NCBI RefSeq assembly: GCF_013343715.1
Contig: NZ_JABUNR010000013.1
Span: forward strand, 88,770-152,769
Length of the DNA stretch: 64,000 nucleotides
Reading direction: 5' to 3'
Source of the DNA: Mesobacillus harenae
Lineage (GTDB): Bacteria > Bacillota > Bacilli > Bacillales > Cytobacillaceae
The notes below the pieces were generated by a model. The model was not told the DNA's origin. It did no database searches and saw nothing but the letters and a program-made list of their open reading frames with translations. Of the stretch, positions 1 to 8,954 are shown one piece after another; position 1 is the first letter of the stretch; every line of letters starts with the position of its first letter. The position numbers and the translations under genes were made by a program.

Positions 1-127
1 CCTCAATCTGAGCAGGAGTGTGGCCCCATATTCGAACCTCATGGCCATTATCTGCTAATACTAGTGAAAGTGCTGTTCCCCAGCTTCCTGCACCAATAAC
101 CGCGGCTTTTTCTACCTTTCGCTGCAT
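1..127 (-). CDS. gpsA: NAD(P)H-dependent glycerol-3-phosphate dehydrogenase, N-terminal part
   Basis: Partial gene: only the first 42 or so residues are inside the window and the rest lies to the left. The enzyme reduces dihydroxyacetone phosphate to sn-glycerol 3-phosphate for phospholipid synthesis in the cytoplasm. The visible start reads [20 protein letters not shown], which carries the family's Rossmann dinucleotide motif GAGSWGTAL, followed by a stretch containing [16 protein letters not shown]. It lies 18 bases downstream of der and is co-directional, as in B. subtilis (der-gpsA), so co-transcription is likely. Identification is firm despite truncation. Confidence 0.93.
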   Translation of the reverse strand, partial: MQRKVEKAAVIGAGSWGTALSLVLADNGHEVRIWGHTPAQIE

Positions 128-145
128 AAAAACACATCCTTGTTA

Positions 146-1456
146 TTATTTTCTTTCCCGAGGGAATATTTTTATCGGTGTACCCTCAAAACCAAAGGCG
201 TCCCGAATTCTGTTCTCAAGGAATCGACGATAAGAAAAATGCATTAATTCGGGATCATTAACAAATACCACGAACGTAGGAGGCTTAACGGCAACCTGAG
301 TTGCATAATAAATCCGCAGTCTCTTTCCGTTATCGGTAGGAGTCGGATTCATGGCTACTGCGTCCATTATCACATCATTTAGAAGGTTCGTCTGAACCCG
401 CATTGAATGATTCTCACTAGCTTGATTTATGACTGGAATCAGAGTATGAATACGTTTTTTCGTAAGGGCTGAAAGATATACAATTGGAGCATAGCTAAGA
501 AACTGAAAGTTATCACGTATTTTCAGTTCAAACTCTTTCATTGTTTTTTCGTCCTTTTCAATTGCATCCCATTTATTGACAACAATAATAATTGCCCTGC
601 CCGCTTCATGCGCATACCCGGCTATGTGCTTGTCCTGTTCAATAATACCTTCTTCAGCATCCAGGACAACCAGCACTACATCTGAACGCTCTATCGCTCT
701 CAAGGCCCGAAGTACACTATATTTTTCAGTGCTTTCATAGACCTTCCCTTTTTTTCTCATTCCTGCTGTGTCGATAATGACATACTCTTCACCATTGAAA
801 ACGAGTGACGAGTCGACGGCATCTCTTGTTGTTCCAGCAATATTGCTTACTATAACTCTGTCCTCTCCAAGAATGGCATTGACTAGGGATGATTTCCCAA
901 CGTTTGGACGGCCGATTAAAGAAAACTTTATAACGTCCTCGCCATACTCGTCATCCACTGCCTTCGGAAAGTTTTTTGCTACCTCATCTAAAAGGTCTCC
1001 GAGTCCTAAACCATGCGACCCTGAAATTGGATACGGGTCACCAAAACCCAGCGAATAGAAGTCGAAAATTTGGCTTCTCATTTCAGGATTATCAATTTTA
1101 TTAACAGCCATTACAACAGGTTTATTGGACTTATAAAGTATCTTGGCCACTTCTTCGTCAGCTGCTGTTACTCCTTCACGTCCATTGGTTAAAAAGATAA
1201 TAACATCCGCTTCATCAATGGCAACCTCCGCCTGCTGGCGTATTTGTTCTAGAAACGGCTCATCTCCAATATCAATCCCACCAGTATCAATGATATTAAA
1301 ATCATATGTAAGCCACTCGGCCGAACTATAAATTCGGTCTCTTGTTACACCTGGAATATCCTCGACAATTGAAATTCTTTCTCCAACAATACGGTTAAAG
1401 ATCGTGGACTTTCCTACATTTGGACGTCCAACTATGGCTACTACTGGTTTCGCCAT
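146..1456 (-). CDS. der: Ribosome-associated GTPase Der (EngA)
   Basis: Essential double GTPase for maturation of the 50S ribosomal subunit. Two tandem G domains are visible: the first with GRPNVGKS near residue 10, DTGG near 57 and NKID near 118; the second with GRPNVGKSS near residue 180, DTAGM and NKWD. A KH-like C-terminal domain ends in [13 protein letters not shown]. The start is the ATG at 1454-1456 ([10 protein letters not shown]) with an AAGGG Shine-Dalgarno just upstream; a GTG three codons earlier lies on top of that site and is less likely. Length of about 436 residues matches B. subtilis Der. It is followed at once by gpsA. Confidence 0.97.
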   Translation of the reverse strand: MAKPVVAIVGRPNVGKSTIFNRIVGERISIVEDIPGVTRDRIYSSAEWLTYDFNIIDTGGIDIGDEPFLEQIRQQAEVAIDEADVIIFLTNGREGVTAADEEVAKILYKSNKPVVMAVNKIDNPEMRSQIFDFYSLGFGDPYPISGSHGLGLGDLLDEVAKNFPKAVDDEYGEDVIKFSLIGRPNVGKSSLVNAILGEDRVIVSNIAGTTRDAVDSSLVFNGEEYVIIDTAGMRKKGKVYESTEKYSVLRALRAIERSDVVLVVLDAEEGIIEQDKHIAGYAHEAGRAIIIVVNKWDAIEKDEKTMKEFELKIRDNFQFLSYAPIVYLSALTKKRIHTLIPVINQASENHSMRVQTNLLNDVIMDAVAMNPTPTDNGKRLRIYYATQVAVKPPTFVVFVNDPELMHFSYRRFLENRIRDAFGFEGTPIKIFPRERK

Positions 1457-1566
1457 GAACTTCACCCTTTCTTATCTTATTTAGGACCTGAATCATGAGC
1501 AGTTGAAAACTGTTCATACAGCCTAATTAAAAGTATCGTTTATCATAAAAAAAATTTGAAAATCAA

Positions 1567-1604
1567 TACTTATAAAATAAACCCTTCTTAAAATAGAAGA
1601 AGGG
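1567..1604 (-). terminator. Intrinsic terminator after yphE
   Basis: CCCTTCTT (1582-1589) and AAGAAGGG (1597-1604) form a perfect 8-bp stem with a 7-base loop. Read on the minus strand it is followed by TTTATTTTAT. It closes the yphA-seaA-yphE unit. Confidence 0.85.
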
Positions 1605-1664
1605 CCTAACTTATTCAGTTTAACAAATGTCCTGTCCCTCAAGCAATGAAAACATTTCCATTCC

Positions 1665-1850
1665 CTAATGTTTCACTATAACATATAATTCATCAGAAAG
1701 CGCATGCGCAATCCCGTCTAATATCGCTTCGAGGTTGGCAGTAATATTTTCCATTTCCTCCTTTGTGTCACAGTGAAAGACCGCAGCACCTGCAGGAACC
1801 TTCTTAGGATTCGTTGTAATGATGGCAAGAATATATTTTTCTAAGTCCAT
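1665..1850 (-). CDS. yphE: YphE-like capping subunit for the YIEGIA membrane protein
   Basis: Small soluble protein of 61 residues, MDLEKYILAIITTNPKKVPA, matching the family named as the capping complex subunit for YIEGIA; biochemical function is not established. It directly follows seaA: the seaA stop at 1852-1854 and this ATG at 1848-1850 read TAATATG, and the GGGGAG Shine-Dalgarno lies inside the end of seaA. An in-frame GTG four codons earlier would overlap seaA and is less likely. The tight coupling to seaA suggests a physical partner. Identification rests on synteny and on the family's short length. Confidence 0.8.
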   Translation of the reverse strand: MDLEKYILAIITTNPKKVPAGAAVFHCDTKEEMENITANLEAILDGIAHALSDELYVIVKH

Positions 1851-1851
1851 A

Positions 1852-2742
1852 TTACTCCCCACCCTTCTTAGTCTTTTTCTTTTCTGAAGGCATCCTTATA
1901 GCGTTTTCTAAAATTGGCACATCTCCAATTATTTCAATTGCTCTTTCAGCATCCCGTTCTTGCGGTAAAACGAATACAGCAATTCTGCCGTCATCCAAAT
2001 CCCTTTTTGCGAGGGGCACGAGTGCAGGTGTTCCTGAATCACGATAAACACCTAAAGCAGTAGAAACATCATGCAATATTGCCTGTCTTTGCCCAAGATT
2101 CGCGATGGTGCTCCTGGAATTAAAATCTTTAGGCTTTAGAATAAAGCCCATACCATATCTAAGTATTTCCGCTTGCCTCACTGGCAACCCAATGTTCATC
2201 ATATAAATATTATCAACATATAGCCCCACCCCATCAAACCTGGGTTCCACAAATTGAATATCGACAATTTCTTTCAATTTCCCGCCGCTCATTAAACTTT
2301 TTGAGATTAATACCGCAACAACGGCAGCAATAATTCCAACCCAAATGTTAAACATTAAATAGCCTAACGTACTAACAAGAGAGGTGAATATCACTAAATA
2401 ATTTCTGCTCTCAAAAGCTATTGCAACCCCTTCAATATAGGTCTTTCCTCTTGATACAAGCTCATAGCTGTCTAATTCGGTTAATGTATTTCTTTCCATG
2501 TTCCTAACTTCACGAAATTGAGAGGCGGCAAGCGTTAAAAACGTAATAGCAGTAAATTCTTCTTCAAGAATGGCAGGAACAGCCACAGTCCCCAGTCCGG
2601 CAGCAATGAACCCAAGTGCTACATGGATAATTTTCCCATGAAGATAAGTCGGATATTGACGGTAATCTGTTCTTAACATTAACATCCTGGTCAGCGTTCC
2701 TATTATTACTCCAAATAAAATAGGCAAAGTATATTCATTCAT
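1852..2742 (-). CDS. seaA: YIEGIA-family spore envelope protein SeaA (YphB)
   Basis: Multi-pass membrane protein of 296 residues. The family-defining signature appears as YIEGVA around residue 100, after RGKT. Hydrophobic segments sit at the N-terminus (ILFGVIIGTLTRMLM), around residues 40-60 and near 110-150; the C-terminal half is soluble and the end is lysine-rich. The B. subtilis orthologue (yphB, renamed seaA) is implicated in spore envelope assembly. It overlaps yphA by 8 bases upstream and abuts yphE downstream, forming a three-gene unit. The family call is solid; the spore role is transferred from B. subtilis. Confidence 0.85.
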   Translation of the reverse strand: MNEYTLPILFGVIIGTLTRMLMLRTDYRQYPTYLHGKIIHVALGFIAAGLGTVAVPAILEEEFTAITFLTLAASQFREVRNMERNTLTELDSYELVSRGKTYIEGVAIAFESRNYLVIFTSLVSTLGYLMFNIWVGIIAAVVAVLISKSLMSGGKLKEIVDIQFVEPRFDGVGLYVDNIYMMNIGLPVRQAEILRYGMGFILKPKDFNSRSTIANLGQRQAILHDVSTALGVYRDSGTPALVPLAKRDLDDGRIAVFVLPQERDAERAIEIIGDVPILENAIRMPSEKKKTKKGGE

Positions 2743-3343
2743 GGTGATTGTGTTTTTCCCCCTCAGTATAATTCAAGTTATTCTCAATATAAGCTGACAA
2801 AAGCTCAAGACCGCTCCAGGCTAACAATACAAAAGACGAAATAGCTATAACATCCAAAAATTCCATTGATGCAATCAGATAAGGCATACCCAGTTTTTTT
2901 AGTATCAAGGAATAAAGAATCTCTCCTTGCAATGTTCCCACAAGCATTGTTACTATCCTCATCTTTTTATCTGTTTGGAGCAATAGGGTCAAATAGGCAA
3001 TCATGACAGCTGCCATCCAAGTCCGGTCAAACAGAAGCCATACTGGGTCGAATAATTCAAAGATAAGAAAACTAACATATCCCAGCATTAAAATAAGCGA
3101 GGTGATAAACAAATACGTAAAGGTTTTTTTACTAATATCCTTTGTATGGAGGTAAATAAAAAACATAATGACAAAAGCACTTGCATGGAAGTGTATCCCT
3201 CCCGCTTCCATGTTATAGGGTGAAATGATGATCATACTCAAGATCCAAATTGACAGTGTCGTCCTTTGCGGGTGCTTGGGCAGCAAAAATGTGAAGATAA
3301 TCCAAGACGCCCAGGCAAACCAGTAAAACAGAAGCCCTTCCAT
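2735..3343 (-). CDS. yphA: YphA family membrane protein
   Basis: Predicted integral membrane protein of 202 residues with six or so hydrophobic segments spread over its length (for example LFYWFAWASWIIFTFLLP at the start and FVIMFFIYLH near residue 57). It has no enzymatic motif I recognise. Its length, topology and place at the head of a unit with seaA and yphE match B. subtilis YphA. The histidine-rich tail (EKHNHHE) lies in the overlap with seaA. Function unknown; a link to the spore envelope is inferred only from the neighbours. Confidence 0.78.
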   Translation of the reverse strand: MEGLLFYWFAWASWIIFTFLLPKHPQRTTLSIWILSMIIISPYNMEAGGIHFHASAFVIMFFIYLHTKDISKKTFTYLFITSLILMLGYVSFLIFELFDPVWLLFDRTWMAAVMIAYLTLLLQTDKKMRIVTMLVGTLQGEILYSLILKKLGMPYLIASMEFLDVIAISSFVLLAWSGLELLSAYIENNLNYTEGEKHNHHE

Positions 3344-3451
3344 TCAGCTACCTCCTATCATTTCCATTATGGCTTTTGCTTATGTACTTTAATCTTTGCA
3401 GGATAAACTTTTTGCCATTTACCATTCTAAGTAATAGGAGGTGAGAACCAT

Positions 3452-3592
3452 ATGGGTAAAGATAGACAAGAACAAAAGCTTAGAGAAAGTGGACGGGTTG
3501 AGTCAGACAGAGATCAAGCGCTGCATTATCCTGGATCTGCAAGACTTTCAAGTCCGGGAGAAGCAAGAAGGTTAAACGACTCAAAAAGATAA
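3452..3592 (+). CDS. ypzI: YpzI family small protein
   Basis: A 46-residue hydrophilic protein starting MGKDRQEQKLRESGRVESDR, with the family's DQALHYPG core and ending in RRLNDSKR. It is preceded by a strong AGGAGGTGA Shine-Dalgarno (3437-3445) and followed by a perfect intrinsic terminator at 3623, so it is a self-contained plus-strand gene. It stands divergent to yphA and convergent with fni, its place in B. subtilis. Highly charged, with no membrane segment. Function unknown. Confidence 0.85.
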   Translation: MGKDRQEQKLRESGRVESDRDQALHYPGSARLSSPGEARRLNDSKR

Positions 3593-3622
3593 CGTGAAAA
3601 AGCTCCCTTTTTAGAAAGCTTC

Positions 3623-3669
3623 AGGCTGTAGGCAAACTCGAAGAATTTCAAGTTTGCCTACAGCCTTTT
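3623..3669 (+). terminator. Intrinsic terminator after ypzI
   Basis: A perfect 16-bp inverted repeat, AGGCTGTAGGCAAACT at 3623-3638 and its complement at 3651-3666, with a 12-base loop and a short T run. Confidence 0.88.
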
Positions 3670-3744
3670 AAATACAAATAGGGAAAAATAGCATGTTGAT
3701 TTAGATTTCGGAACTCTTATCACTTCTGCAGATTCATAATAAGA

Positions 3745-3930
3745 AAAGCGCAAGCGCCTTGAACAGCCCCGACTCAAGTGCTGGAGGGCCAGAAGATGAA
3801 GTCGTTCTTTGACTTTACTATCTGCACCGAGGCACCTTGAACTTCTCGAAGCCTATCAGCTCCTCGTAAGATACTTAGGGAAGCCAACTCTTGTGGAAAA
3901 CTGACTAGGCACTGGAGCTAGACAGTATTC
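3745..3930. repeat. Dispersed intergenic repeat, copy A
   Basis: Member of a repeat family found at about ten places in this window. It opens with GCGCAAGCGCC, contains the hairpin GAAGTC-GTTCTTT-GACTTT (3798-3816), then a module with GAAGCCTAT and CTCCTCGTAAGATACT, and ends GGCACTGGAGCTAGAC. With the terminators on either side it fills the gap between ypzI and fni. I see no gene in it. Confidence 0.75.
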
Positions 3931-3949
3931 AATGTTAAAGATCTTTTAA

Positions 3950-3997
3950 AAAAGACAAAAAGCATCGAGAACAAGTTCTCGATGCTTTTTGTCTTTT
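3950..3997 (-). terminator. Strong bidirectional terminator after fni
   Basis: A perfect 23-bp stem (3950-3972 with 3975-3997) and a 2-base loop, flanked by T-rich tracts on both strands. It ends fni transcription and can stop plus-strand read-through from the ypzI side. Confidence 0.9.
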
Positions 3998-4007
3998 ATT
4001 TATTTTT

Positions 4008-5075
4008 TTAGATTCTTCTCTGACTGTAAGCAGCTGTGTCGATTCCTCTTTGAGTAAGCCAATGATGTGTTTTTCCTGATATCACCAGAGGAGCATTATG
4101 TAAATCACTTATTTGTTTGGCACCTAAGGCTGTCATTATAAAAGCAACCTCTTCTTTTATAAAATTAATTTCCTTGATCAGTTCGTCAATACCCTGTTCA
4201 ATTAAAATTTTCAAAAAGTAGCCTGCCATCCCTACAGCATCTGCTCCTATTGCCAATGCCTTAGCAATTTCCATGCTCGTCTGTATGCCGCCGGATGCAA
4301 TTATAGGAAGATTAGGGCTGCAAGTTTTAGCTTCAGCGACCGATACAGCCGTCGGAATTCCCCACTCATCGAAAAATGTTAATAAACGGGCACGTCGTTC
4401 ATTTTCAATTTTTGAAAAGTTGGTTCCTCCAAAACCTCCAACATCAACTGCTTTAACACCGGCTCTGCAGAGTTTAGCTACAGTTTCCATACCCATCCCA
4501 AAACCAACTTCCTTAACAATAACGGGTACATTGACACTGCTCACAAGCATGCCGATTCGATCAATTGCACCTTTGAAGTTACGGTCGCCTTCAGGCATTG
4601 TCAATTCCTGAACAACATTTAAATGGATTTGGATAGCGTTGGCAGCTACCATTTCTATAGCTTCTTGGGCCTGAGATGCAGTTGCTTCGCTTCCAAGGTT
4701 AGCAAGAATGACTCCATCGGGAAACTCTTCCCTTACAACTTCATAAGTTCGCCTTTCCTCTGCGTCTTTAATAGCTGACATCTGAGAACCTACAGCAATC
4801 CCAAGGCCGGTCTCCCTTGCAGCGATAGCAAGGTTCCTATTTATATCATAGGTTTTTCTCCCGCCTCCGCCCGTCATAGCATTGATAAAAATTGGCGAAC
4901 TTAAATGAAGTTCGCCAATTTTAGTATGCAGTTCGGCCGAGTCCAGTGAGGAATTAGGCAGGCTTTGATGTACAAATGTAATATCCTCAAAGCCTGTGTT
5001 CCGTGCTTGCCCTGTTTCAAGTGCAAAGCGTATATGATCCCACTTTCGAATTGATCTCGACACATTCATCACCAT
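4008..5075 (-). CDS. fni: Type 2 isopentenyl-diphosphate delta-isomerase (FMN-dependent)
   Basis: Interconverts isopentenyl and dimethylallyl diphosphate, supplying isoprenoids for quinones and undecaprenyl phosphate. A single TIM-barrel flavoprotein of 355 residues. Family signatures are visible: FINAMTGGGG near residue 61, VGSQMSA, NLGSEATA, QIHLNVVQE, the phosphate-binding stretch VDVGGFGGTNFSKIE, and ASGGI. The end AQRGIDTAAYS-like segment resembles other Bacillus Fni proteins. The first ATG (5073-5075) overlaps the ypfD stop as TAATG, implying translational coupling; a second ATG two codons on is an equally possible start. Length agrees with the B. subtilis protein (349). Confidence 0.95.
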   Translation of the reverse strand: MVMNVSRSIRKWDHIRFALETGQARNTGFEDITFVHQSLPNSSLDSAELHTKIGELHLSSPIFINAMTGGGGRKTYDINRNLAIAARETGLGIAVGSQMSAIKDAEERRTYEVVREEFPDGVILANLGSEATASQAQEAIEMVAANAIQIHLNVVQELTMPEGDRNFKGAIDRIGMLVSSVNVPVIVKEVGFGMGMETVAKLCRAGVKAVDVGGFGGTNFSKIENERRARLLTFFDEWGIPTAVSVAEAKTCSPNLPIIASGGIQTSMEIAKALAIGADAVGMAGYFLKILIEQGIDELIKEINFIKEEVAFIMTALGAKQISDLHNAPLVISGKTHHWLTQRGIDTAAYSQRRI

Positions 5076-6211
5076 TATTGTTTTAAGTTCTTTAATTTAT
5101 CACCGATCATCTCACCAAGCTGAAACCCTTTTGACTCTTCAGGCATTTCATAATCAAAGTTTTGGTCGTTTCTTTCTTCAAATTCCTTCATGCTTAAAGA
5201 CAAACGCTGATCATCTTTATTGGCATCAAGTACCTTAACCTTAACTTCCTGACCTTCCGATAAAACTTCATGAGGAGTTCCAATATGACTATGGGAGATT
5301 TGTGAAATATGGACAAGCCCTTCTACTCCAGGAAATACTTCAACGAATGCCCCATAAGAAACTAACCGTCTTACAGTTCCTGTTAGAGTAGTGCCTTTTG
5401 GTGCCTTTTCTTGAATATCTGACCATGGTCCAGGCTGAGTTTCTTTAATTGATAAAGAAATTCTTTCGTTATCACGATCAACGCTAAGCACCTTAACTGT
5501 TACACTTTGACCTTCCTGAACAACATCAGTAGGCTTTGCAACATGCTCATGTGATAGTTGAGAAATATGGACTAGCCCGTCAACTCCGCCAATATCAACA
5601 AATGCACCAAAATCTGTAATCCTTTGTACTGTTCCTTCAATGACTTGACCTGCCTGTAAGGATTCAAGAATATCATACTTACGCTGCCCCTGCTCCTGTT
5701 CTACAACAGCACGATGGGAAAGAATCAGACGGTTTTTTTCCTTATCAAGTTCAACTATTTTAAAAGAAAGACTTTTGCCTTTGTAGTCTGAAAAATCTTC
5801 AACAAAATGAGCTTCAACTAGGGAAGCGGGTACAAATCCCCGGACACCCAAATCAACTACGAGACCACCCTTGACTACATCCTTAACCTCAGCTTCAAAA
5901 ACTTCTTCACTTTCAAACTTTTGCTGAAGTTCATCCCAGGCTTTCTCTGCATCTACCTTTCTTTTTGAAAGAATCAACGCTTCTTCTTCTACCTTTAAAA
6001 CTTCAAGATCCAAAGTATCACCCTCAGAAACAGCATCTCCTGCTTTTTCAACATGCAGACTGGAAAGTTCACTAATCGGGATGATTCCGTCTAGCTTACT
6101 GTTTTCGATGTGTACAAGAACCTGCTTTTCTTCAACTTTAGTAACTTGGCCTTGAACCTTGTCACCTACAGCTAAATTGTTTACTTCTACTTGATTCATA
6201 TCTTCTGACAT
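5075..6211 (-). CDS. ypfD: Ribosomal protein S1 homologue YpfD (four S1 domains)
   Basis: RNA-binding protein of 378 residues built from four tandem S1 (OB-fold) domains, at about residues 15-85, 100-170, 185-255 and 270-345. The last two contain the typical GAFVDIGGVDGLVHISQLSH and GAFVEVFPGVEGLVHISQ strings. It resembles the shorter Firmicutes S1-like proteins, which are not obligatory ribosome components. The start ATG is preceded by AGGAGGAG. It is the first of a coupled pair with fni. In B. subtilis it lies directly after cmk; here plsC is inserted between them, with 155 bases to plsC. Confidence 0.95.
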   Translation of the reverse strand: MSEDMNQVEVNNLAVGDKVQGQVTKVEEKQVLVHIENSKLDGIIPISELSSLHVEKAGDAVSEGDTLDLEVLKVEEEALILSKRKVDAEKAWDELQQKFESEEVFEAEVKDVVKGGLVVDLGVRGFVPASLVEAHFVEDFSDYKGKSLSFKIVELDKEKNRLILSHRAVVEQEQGQRKYDILESLQAGQVIEGTVQRITDFGAFVDIGGVDGLVHISQLSHEHVAKPTDVVQEGQSVTVKVLSVDRDNERISLSIKETQPGPWSDIQEKAPKGTTLTGTVRRLVSYGAFVEVFPGVEGLVHISQISHSHIGTPHEVLSEGQEVKVKVLDANKDDQRLSLSMKEFEERNDQNFDYEMPEESKGFQLGEMIGDKLKNLKQ

Positions 6212-6366
6212 ATGTACTCCTCCTTAATCCAATCACTGATCCAAATATATTGATATTGATGCAAGCATCACATACATAACAATTCAAGGGAAAAGAATAG
6301 AATATTCAAAATAAATCTCTTTCATCTAACTTCTTACAATTAGCCCAATTTGTCAAGCAAGAACAA

Positions 6367-6948
6367 TTATTTGTGTGTGTGTATTAGTTTGCGGATTTCA
6401 TCCATAATTAATTCAGTTGCTTCTTCTGCCGAGGATTTATTTTCTCTAAGTTTTCGCATATCAATTGGTCTTCCATAGACAACCTTAACTCTGCGAAAAG
6501 CCTTATAAGGGCCTATAATGGCACATGGAACGACCTGGGCATCCGACCTTAACGCAAAGAAGCCTGCACCCGCCAATCCTTTCCCGATTTCTCCTGTTTT
6601 ACTTCTTGTTCCCTCTGGAAAGAGTCCTAAAACCTTTCCTTCCTTTAAAATGTTGAGACCTTTTCTTAAGGCTTCTCTGTCGCTCATTCCTCGTTTAACA
6701 GGAAAAGCATTTAAGTGAGGGACGAATTTTCCTAGTACAGGTATCGAGAAAAGTTCTTCCTTCGCCATAAAGTGGATTGGCCGCGGAAGCAATATCCCGA
6801 CCACTGGCGGATCAAGATTATTTATATGGTTTGAGCATAGTAAGACTCCGCCTTGAGCCGGAATGTTTTCTTCTCCGATAACTTCAAACCGATAAATTGG
6901 TTTTAGTACCCCGTAAACGATGGCTCTCGTAAAAGAATAAATTGTCAC
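6367..6948 (-). CDS. plsC: 1-acyl-sn-glycerol-3-phosphate acyltransferase (PlsC family)
   Basis: Membrane-associated acyltransferase that adds the second acyl chain to lysophosphatidic acid. The 193-residue protein shows the family blocks in order: the catalytic HX4D motif as NHINNLDPP near residue 41, FMAKEELFSIPVLG, the glycerol-phosphate-binding FPEGTRSKTG near 112, and VPCAIIGPYK. The N-terminus (YSFTRAIVYGVLKPIYRF) is a likely membrane anchor. It starts two bases after the cmk stop, so the two are one transcription unit. This plsC-after-cmk arrangement is common in other Bacillus species but not in B. subtilis 168. Confidence 0.93.
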   Translation of the reverse strand: MTIYSFTRAIVYGVLKPIYRFEVIGEENIPAQGGVLLCSNHINNLDPPVVGILLPRPIHFMAKEELFSIPVLGKFVPHLNAFPVKRGMSDREALRKGLNILKEGKVLGLFPEGTRSKTGEIGKGLAGAGFFALRSDAQVVPCAIIGPYKAFRRVKVVYGRPIDMRKLRENKSSAEEATELIMDEIRKLIHTHK

Positions 6949-6950
6949 TT

Positions 6951-7625
6951 TTATCCGATCCTTTCTATAGCCAATTCCATGATTCGTTCGACTACCTGAT
7001 GAATGGACAGTGATGTTGTGTCAATTTCAACCGCATCGTCTGCTTTTTTCAGTGGAGCAATTTCTCGTTCAGAATCCAGCTTATCTCGACGGGCGATTTC
7101 TTCCATAAGGACAGCCAAATTAGAACTGTAACCCTTTTTAAGGTTTTCTGTGTGCCTTCTTTGTGCTCTTTCTTCCACGCTTGCTAAAAGAAAAACCTTT
7201 ACCTCAGCATTAGGAAGAACATGGGTGCCGATATCCCGTCCATCCATTACTACGCCGCCTTGGGAAGCAAACTCCTGCTGCCTCTTGACCATTTCTTCCC
7301 TAACCTGTTGATGCTTGGCAACTAGGGACACGGAGTTGGTTACGATGTCCGTCCTAATTTCCTCAGTTCTATAAATTCCATCAAGCAGTACCTGTTGCCC
7401 GCTATCTCCCGGCAAAAGTTCAATCACTGTATCATTCAGGATATTCATTAATGAGTTTTCATCATTAATATCTGCCTTTTCCTGAATTGCTTTATAAGTC
7501 AATGCTCGATACATGGCACCTGTATCAATATATATGTATGTAAGTTTCTCGGCTACGATTTTTGCTACTGTACTTTTACCTGCTGCAGCCGGACCATCGA
7601 TGGCTATTGAAATACGTTTGTTCAT
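6951..7625 (-). CDS. cmk: Cytidylate kinase
   Basis: Phosphorylates CMP and dCMP to the diphosphates. A 224-residue P-loop kinase: [14 protein letters not shown] near residue 8 is the Walker A motif, DTGAMYRA near 34 and [19 protein letters not shown] near 150 are the NMP-binding and lid signatures, and [15 protein letters not shown] residues form the C-terminal lid. The ATG at 7623-7625 is chosen because of its AGGAGG five to six bases upstream; an in-frame start six codons earlier lies over that site. It heads the cmk-plsC unit. Confidence 0.96.
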   Translation of the reverse strand: MNKRISIAIDGPAAAGKSTVAKIVAEKLTYIYIDTGAMYRALTYKAIQEKADINDENSLMNILNDTVIELLPGDSGQQVLLDGIYRTEEIRTDIVTNSVSLVAKHQQVREEMVKRQQEFASQGGVVMDGRDIGTHVLPNAEVKVFLLASVEERAQRRHTENLKKGYSSNLAVLMEEIARRDKLDSEREIAPLKKADDAVEIDTTSLSIHQVVERIMELAIERIG

Positions 7626-7800
7626 AATTCCTCCTGTAAACACATAGTACGTCTTTTTATTTCACTCCATTATTTTACCACAACAAACTACAATACTCTC
7701 TTTGTAATCACGATATTTTTTATCTTTATCGTTGTATTTTTGCTTTACGTAAAGTCCCAAAACAGAAGCTGTGTAATATTTAGTATTTGTTTTAACACAC

Positions 7801-7831
7801 AAAAAAAATAAGCAGGTTCTTCACTGCTTAT
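7801..7831 (-). terminator. Intrinsic terminator overlapping the end of ypfB
   Basis: ATAAGCAG (7808-7815) pairs with CTGCTTAT (7824-7831) and is followed by eight T on the minus strand. The ypfB stop codon (7828-7830) lies in the stem. Confidence 0.8.
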
Positions 7832-8010
7832 CTTGTATTTCCAATTGTCTCAAGTATTTCAGAAAAATTATTTTCACTCACGCCTTCATACTGAGTTATC
7901 TCTTTAAGTTCAGGAAGTGCATTCAGTCTGTGAAAAAAAACCTGAGTGAGCAACAAAATGATAAATTGAATAACTGCAGCTTTCAATAAAATTCTTTCGA
8001 ACGTTTTCAT
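7828..8010 (-). CDS. ypfB: DUF5359 family small membrane protein (YpfB-like)
   Basis: A 60-residue protein with one N-terminal hydrophobic segment (LLKAAVIQFIILLLTQVFF, residues 7-25) and a short acidic outer or inner tail ending in ETIGNTR. The ATG at 8008-8010 (MKTFERILLK) has an AGGAG site; the longer frame upstream lacks one. It lies between cmk and motI exactly as ypfB does in B. subtilis. Function unknown. The tail YEGVSENNF followed by a terminal IxETxG pattern is the part I regard as diagnostic. Confidence 0.78.
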   Translation of the reverse strand: MKTFERILLKAAVIQFIILLLTQVFFHRLNALPELKEITQYEGVSENNFSEILETIGNTR

Positions 8011-8073
8011 AACTACTCCTAATTTCAGTTTTACCTTTATTATTGGTAGTTTCAACCGAAATTATGCCTAACG

Positions 8074-8736
8074 CTAAACAGAAAGACCTCTTTTCTTAGC
8101 TGCAAGCTGCCTTTCAAAACAGAACCTAAGCAAAAGCTGTCTGTCTGTTCCCGTTGCAGCTATAAATTGCAATGATACTTTATTTTTAATTTGGTTAGCG
8201 TCTATTGATCTGATAACCTTACTTTTCAGCAGTCTATAATGGAATTCCCCATTTTGCATTGGTAGAACAAACCAGCAATCTATAATCATACCAGGCTTTA
8301 GGTTGATATTTTTACCTATAAGCAAAGCAGCGCCTCCTGCGCTTATATCATCTGTTACTGTAGTAAATGGCGGAAAAGAGACATCTTCAGCATGAACTGC
8401 AACATCAACAGAAGTTTCAACCCTGACATATTGTCTTCTTTGAATTTTAATTGTATGTTCCTTGCCAGGATAGGAGAGATGTATTAATGGAATAGCCTGT
8501 TTAATTCTTCCCTTGACTTCAGTTTCAAAATGAAACTGTGTCCCATCAGCCAATGAAAAGGTAGCCGTTAAAGGAGTGCCCTCTAACAAATAAACGGTTC
8601 TGTTTGAGCTCAGGTCAACAGGATAACCTATAAAGAGACTGCTTTCGTTTCTCTCAAGCAGTTTACATTTATACTTTTCTTTTTCAGATGATGAATGTTT
8701 CGGTTCCAAAATTATGGTATCTCCGATTTTTATCAT
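8074..8736 (-). CDS. motI: PilZ-domain cyclic-di-GMP flagellar brake MotI (YpfA)
   Basis: Cytoplasmic c-di-GMP receptor; the B. subtilis orthologue (YpfA, also DgrA/MotI) binds c-di-GMP and disengages the flagellar stator MotA. The 220-residue protein has an N-terminal YcgR-like barrel and a C-terminal PilZ domain. The ligand-binding residues are present: QRRQYVR (RxxxR, near residue 100) and DDISAGG (D/NxSxxG, near residue 136). It is followed by ypfB. Upstream lies the repeat block, with no other gene for 700 bases. Confidence 0.9.
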   Translation of the reverse strand: MIKIGDTIILEPKHSSSEKEKYKCKLLERNESSLFIGYPVDLSSNRTVYLLEGTPLTATFSLADGTQFHFETEVKGRIKQAIPLIHLSYPGKEHTIKIQRRQYVRVETSVDVAVHAEDVSFPPFTTVTDDISAGGAALLIGKNINLKPGMIIDCWFVLPMQNGEFHYRLLKSKVIRSIDANQIKNKVSLQFIAATGTDRQLLLRFCFERQLAAKKRGLSV

Positions 8737-8816
8737 AGCGGACCACGCCTTCGCTTATTGTCCCATAAGGGTATTCCTGTCAATTTTAATATTACATGGA
8801 AGAAAAAAAACGGTCA

Positions 8817-8935
8817 ATAGCTGAAATGCGAAAGCGCCATGTTCAGCCCCGAAAAGCGCTGGAGGGCCAGCAGGTGAAGTCGTTCTTTGACTTCAACAGC
8901 TGGACCGAAGCGACTCGAGGGGCTTGGCGCTGCAA
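8817..8935. repeat. Dispersed intergenic repeat, copy B
   Basis: Compact copy with near-terminal inverted AGCGCC (8833-8838) and GGCGCT (8926-8931). It includes the hairpin GAAGTC-GTTCTTT-GACTTC (8876-8894) and CCGAAGCGACTCGAGGGGCT. Its first 36 bases (8817-8852) recur exactly at 9118-9153. Confidence 0.8.
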
Positions 8936-8954
8936 CTGGACAAAATGATTGTGG

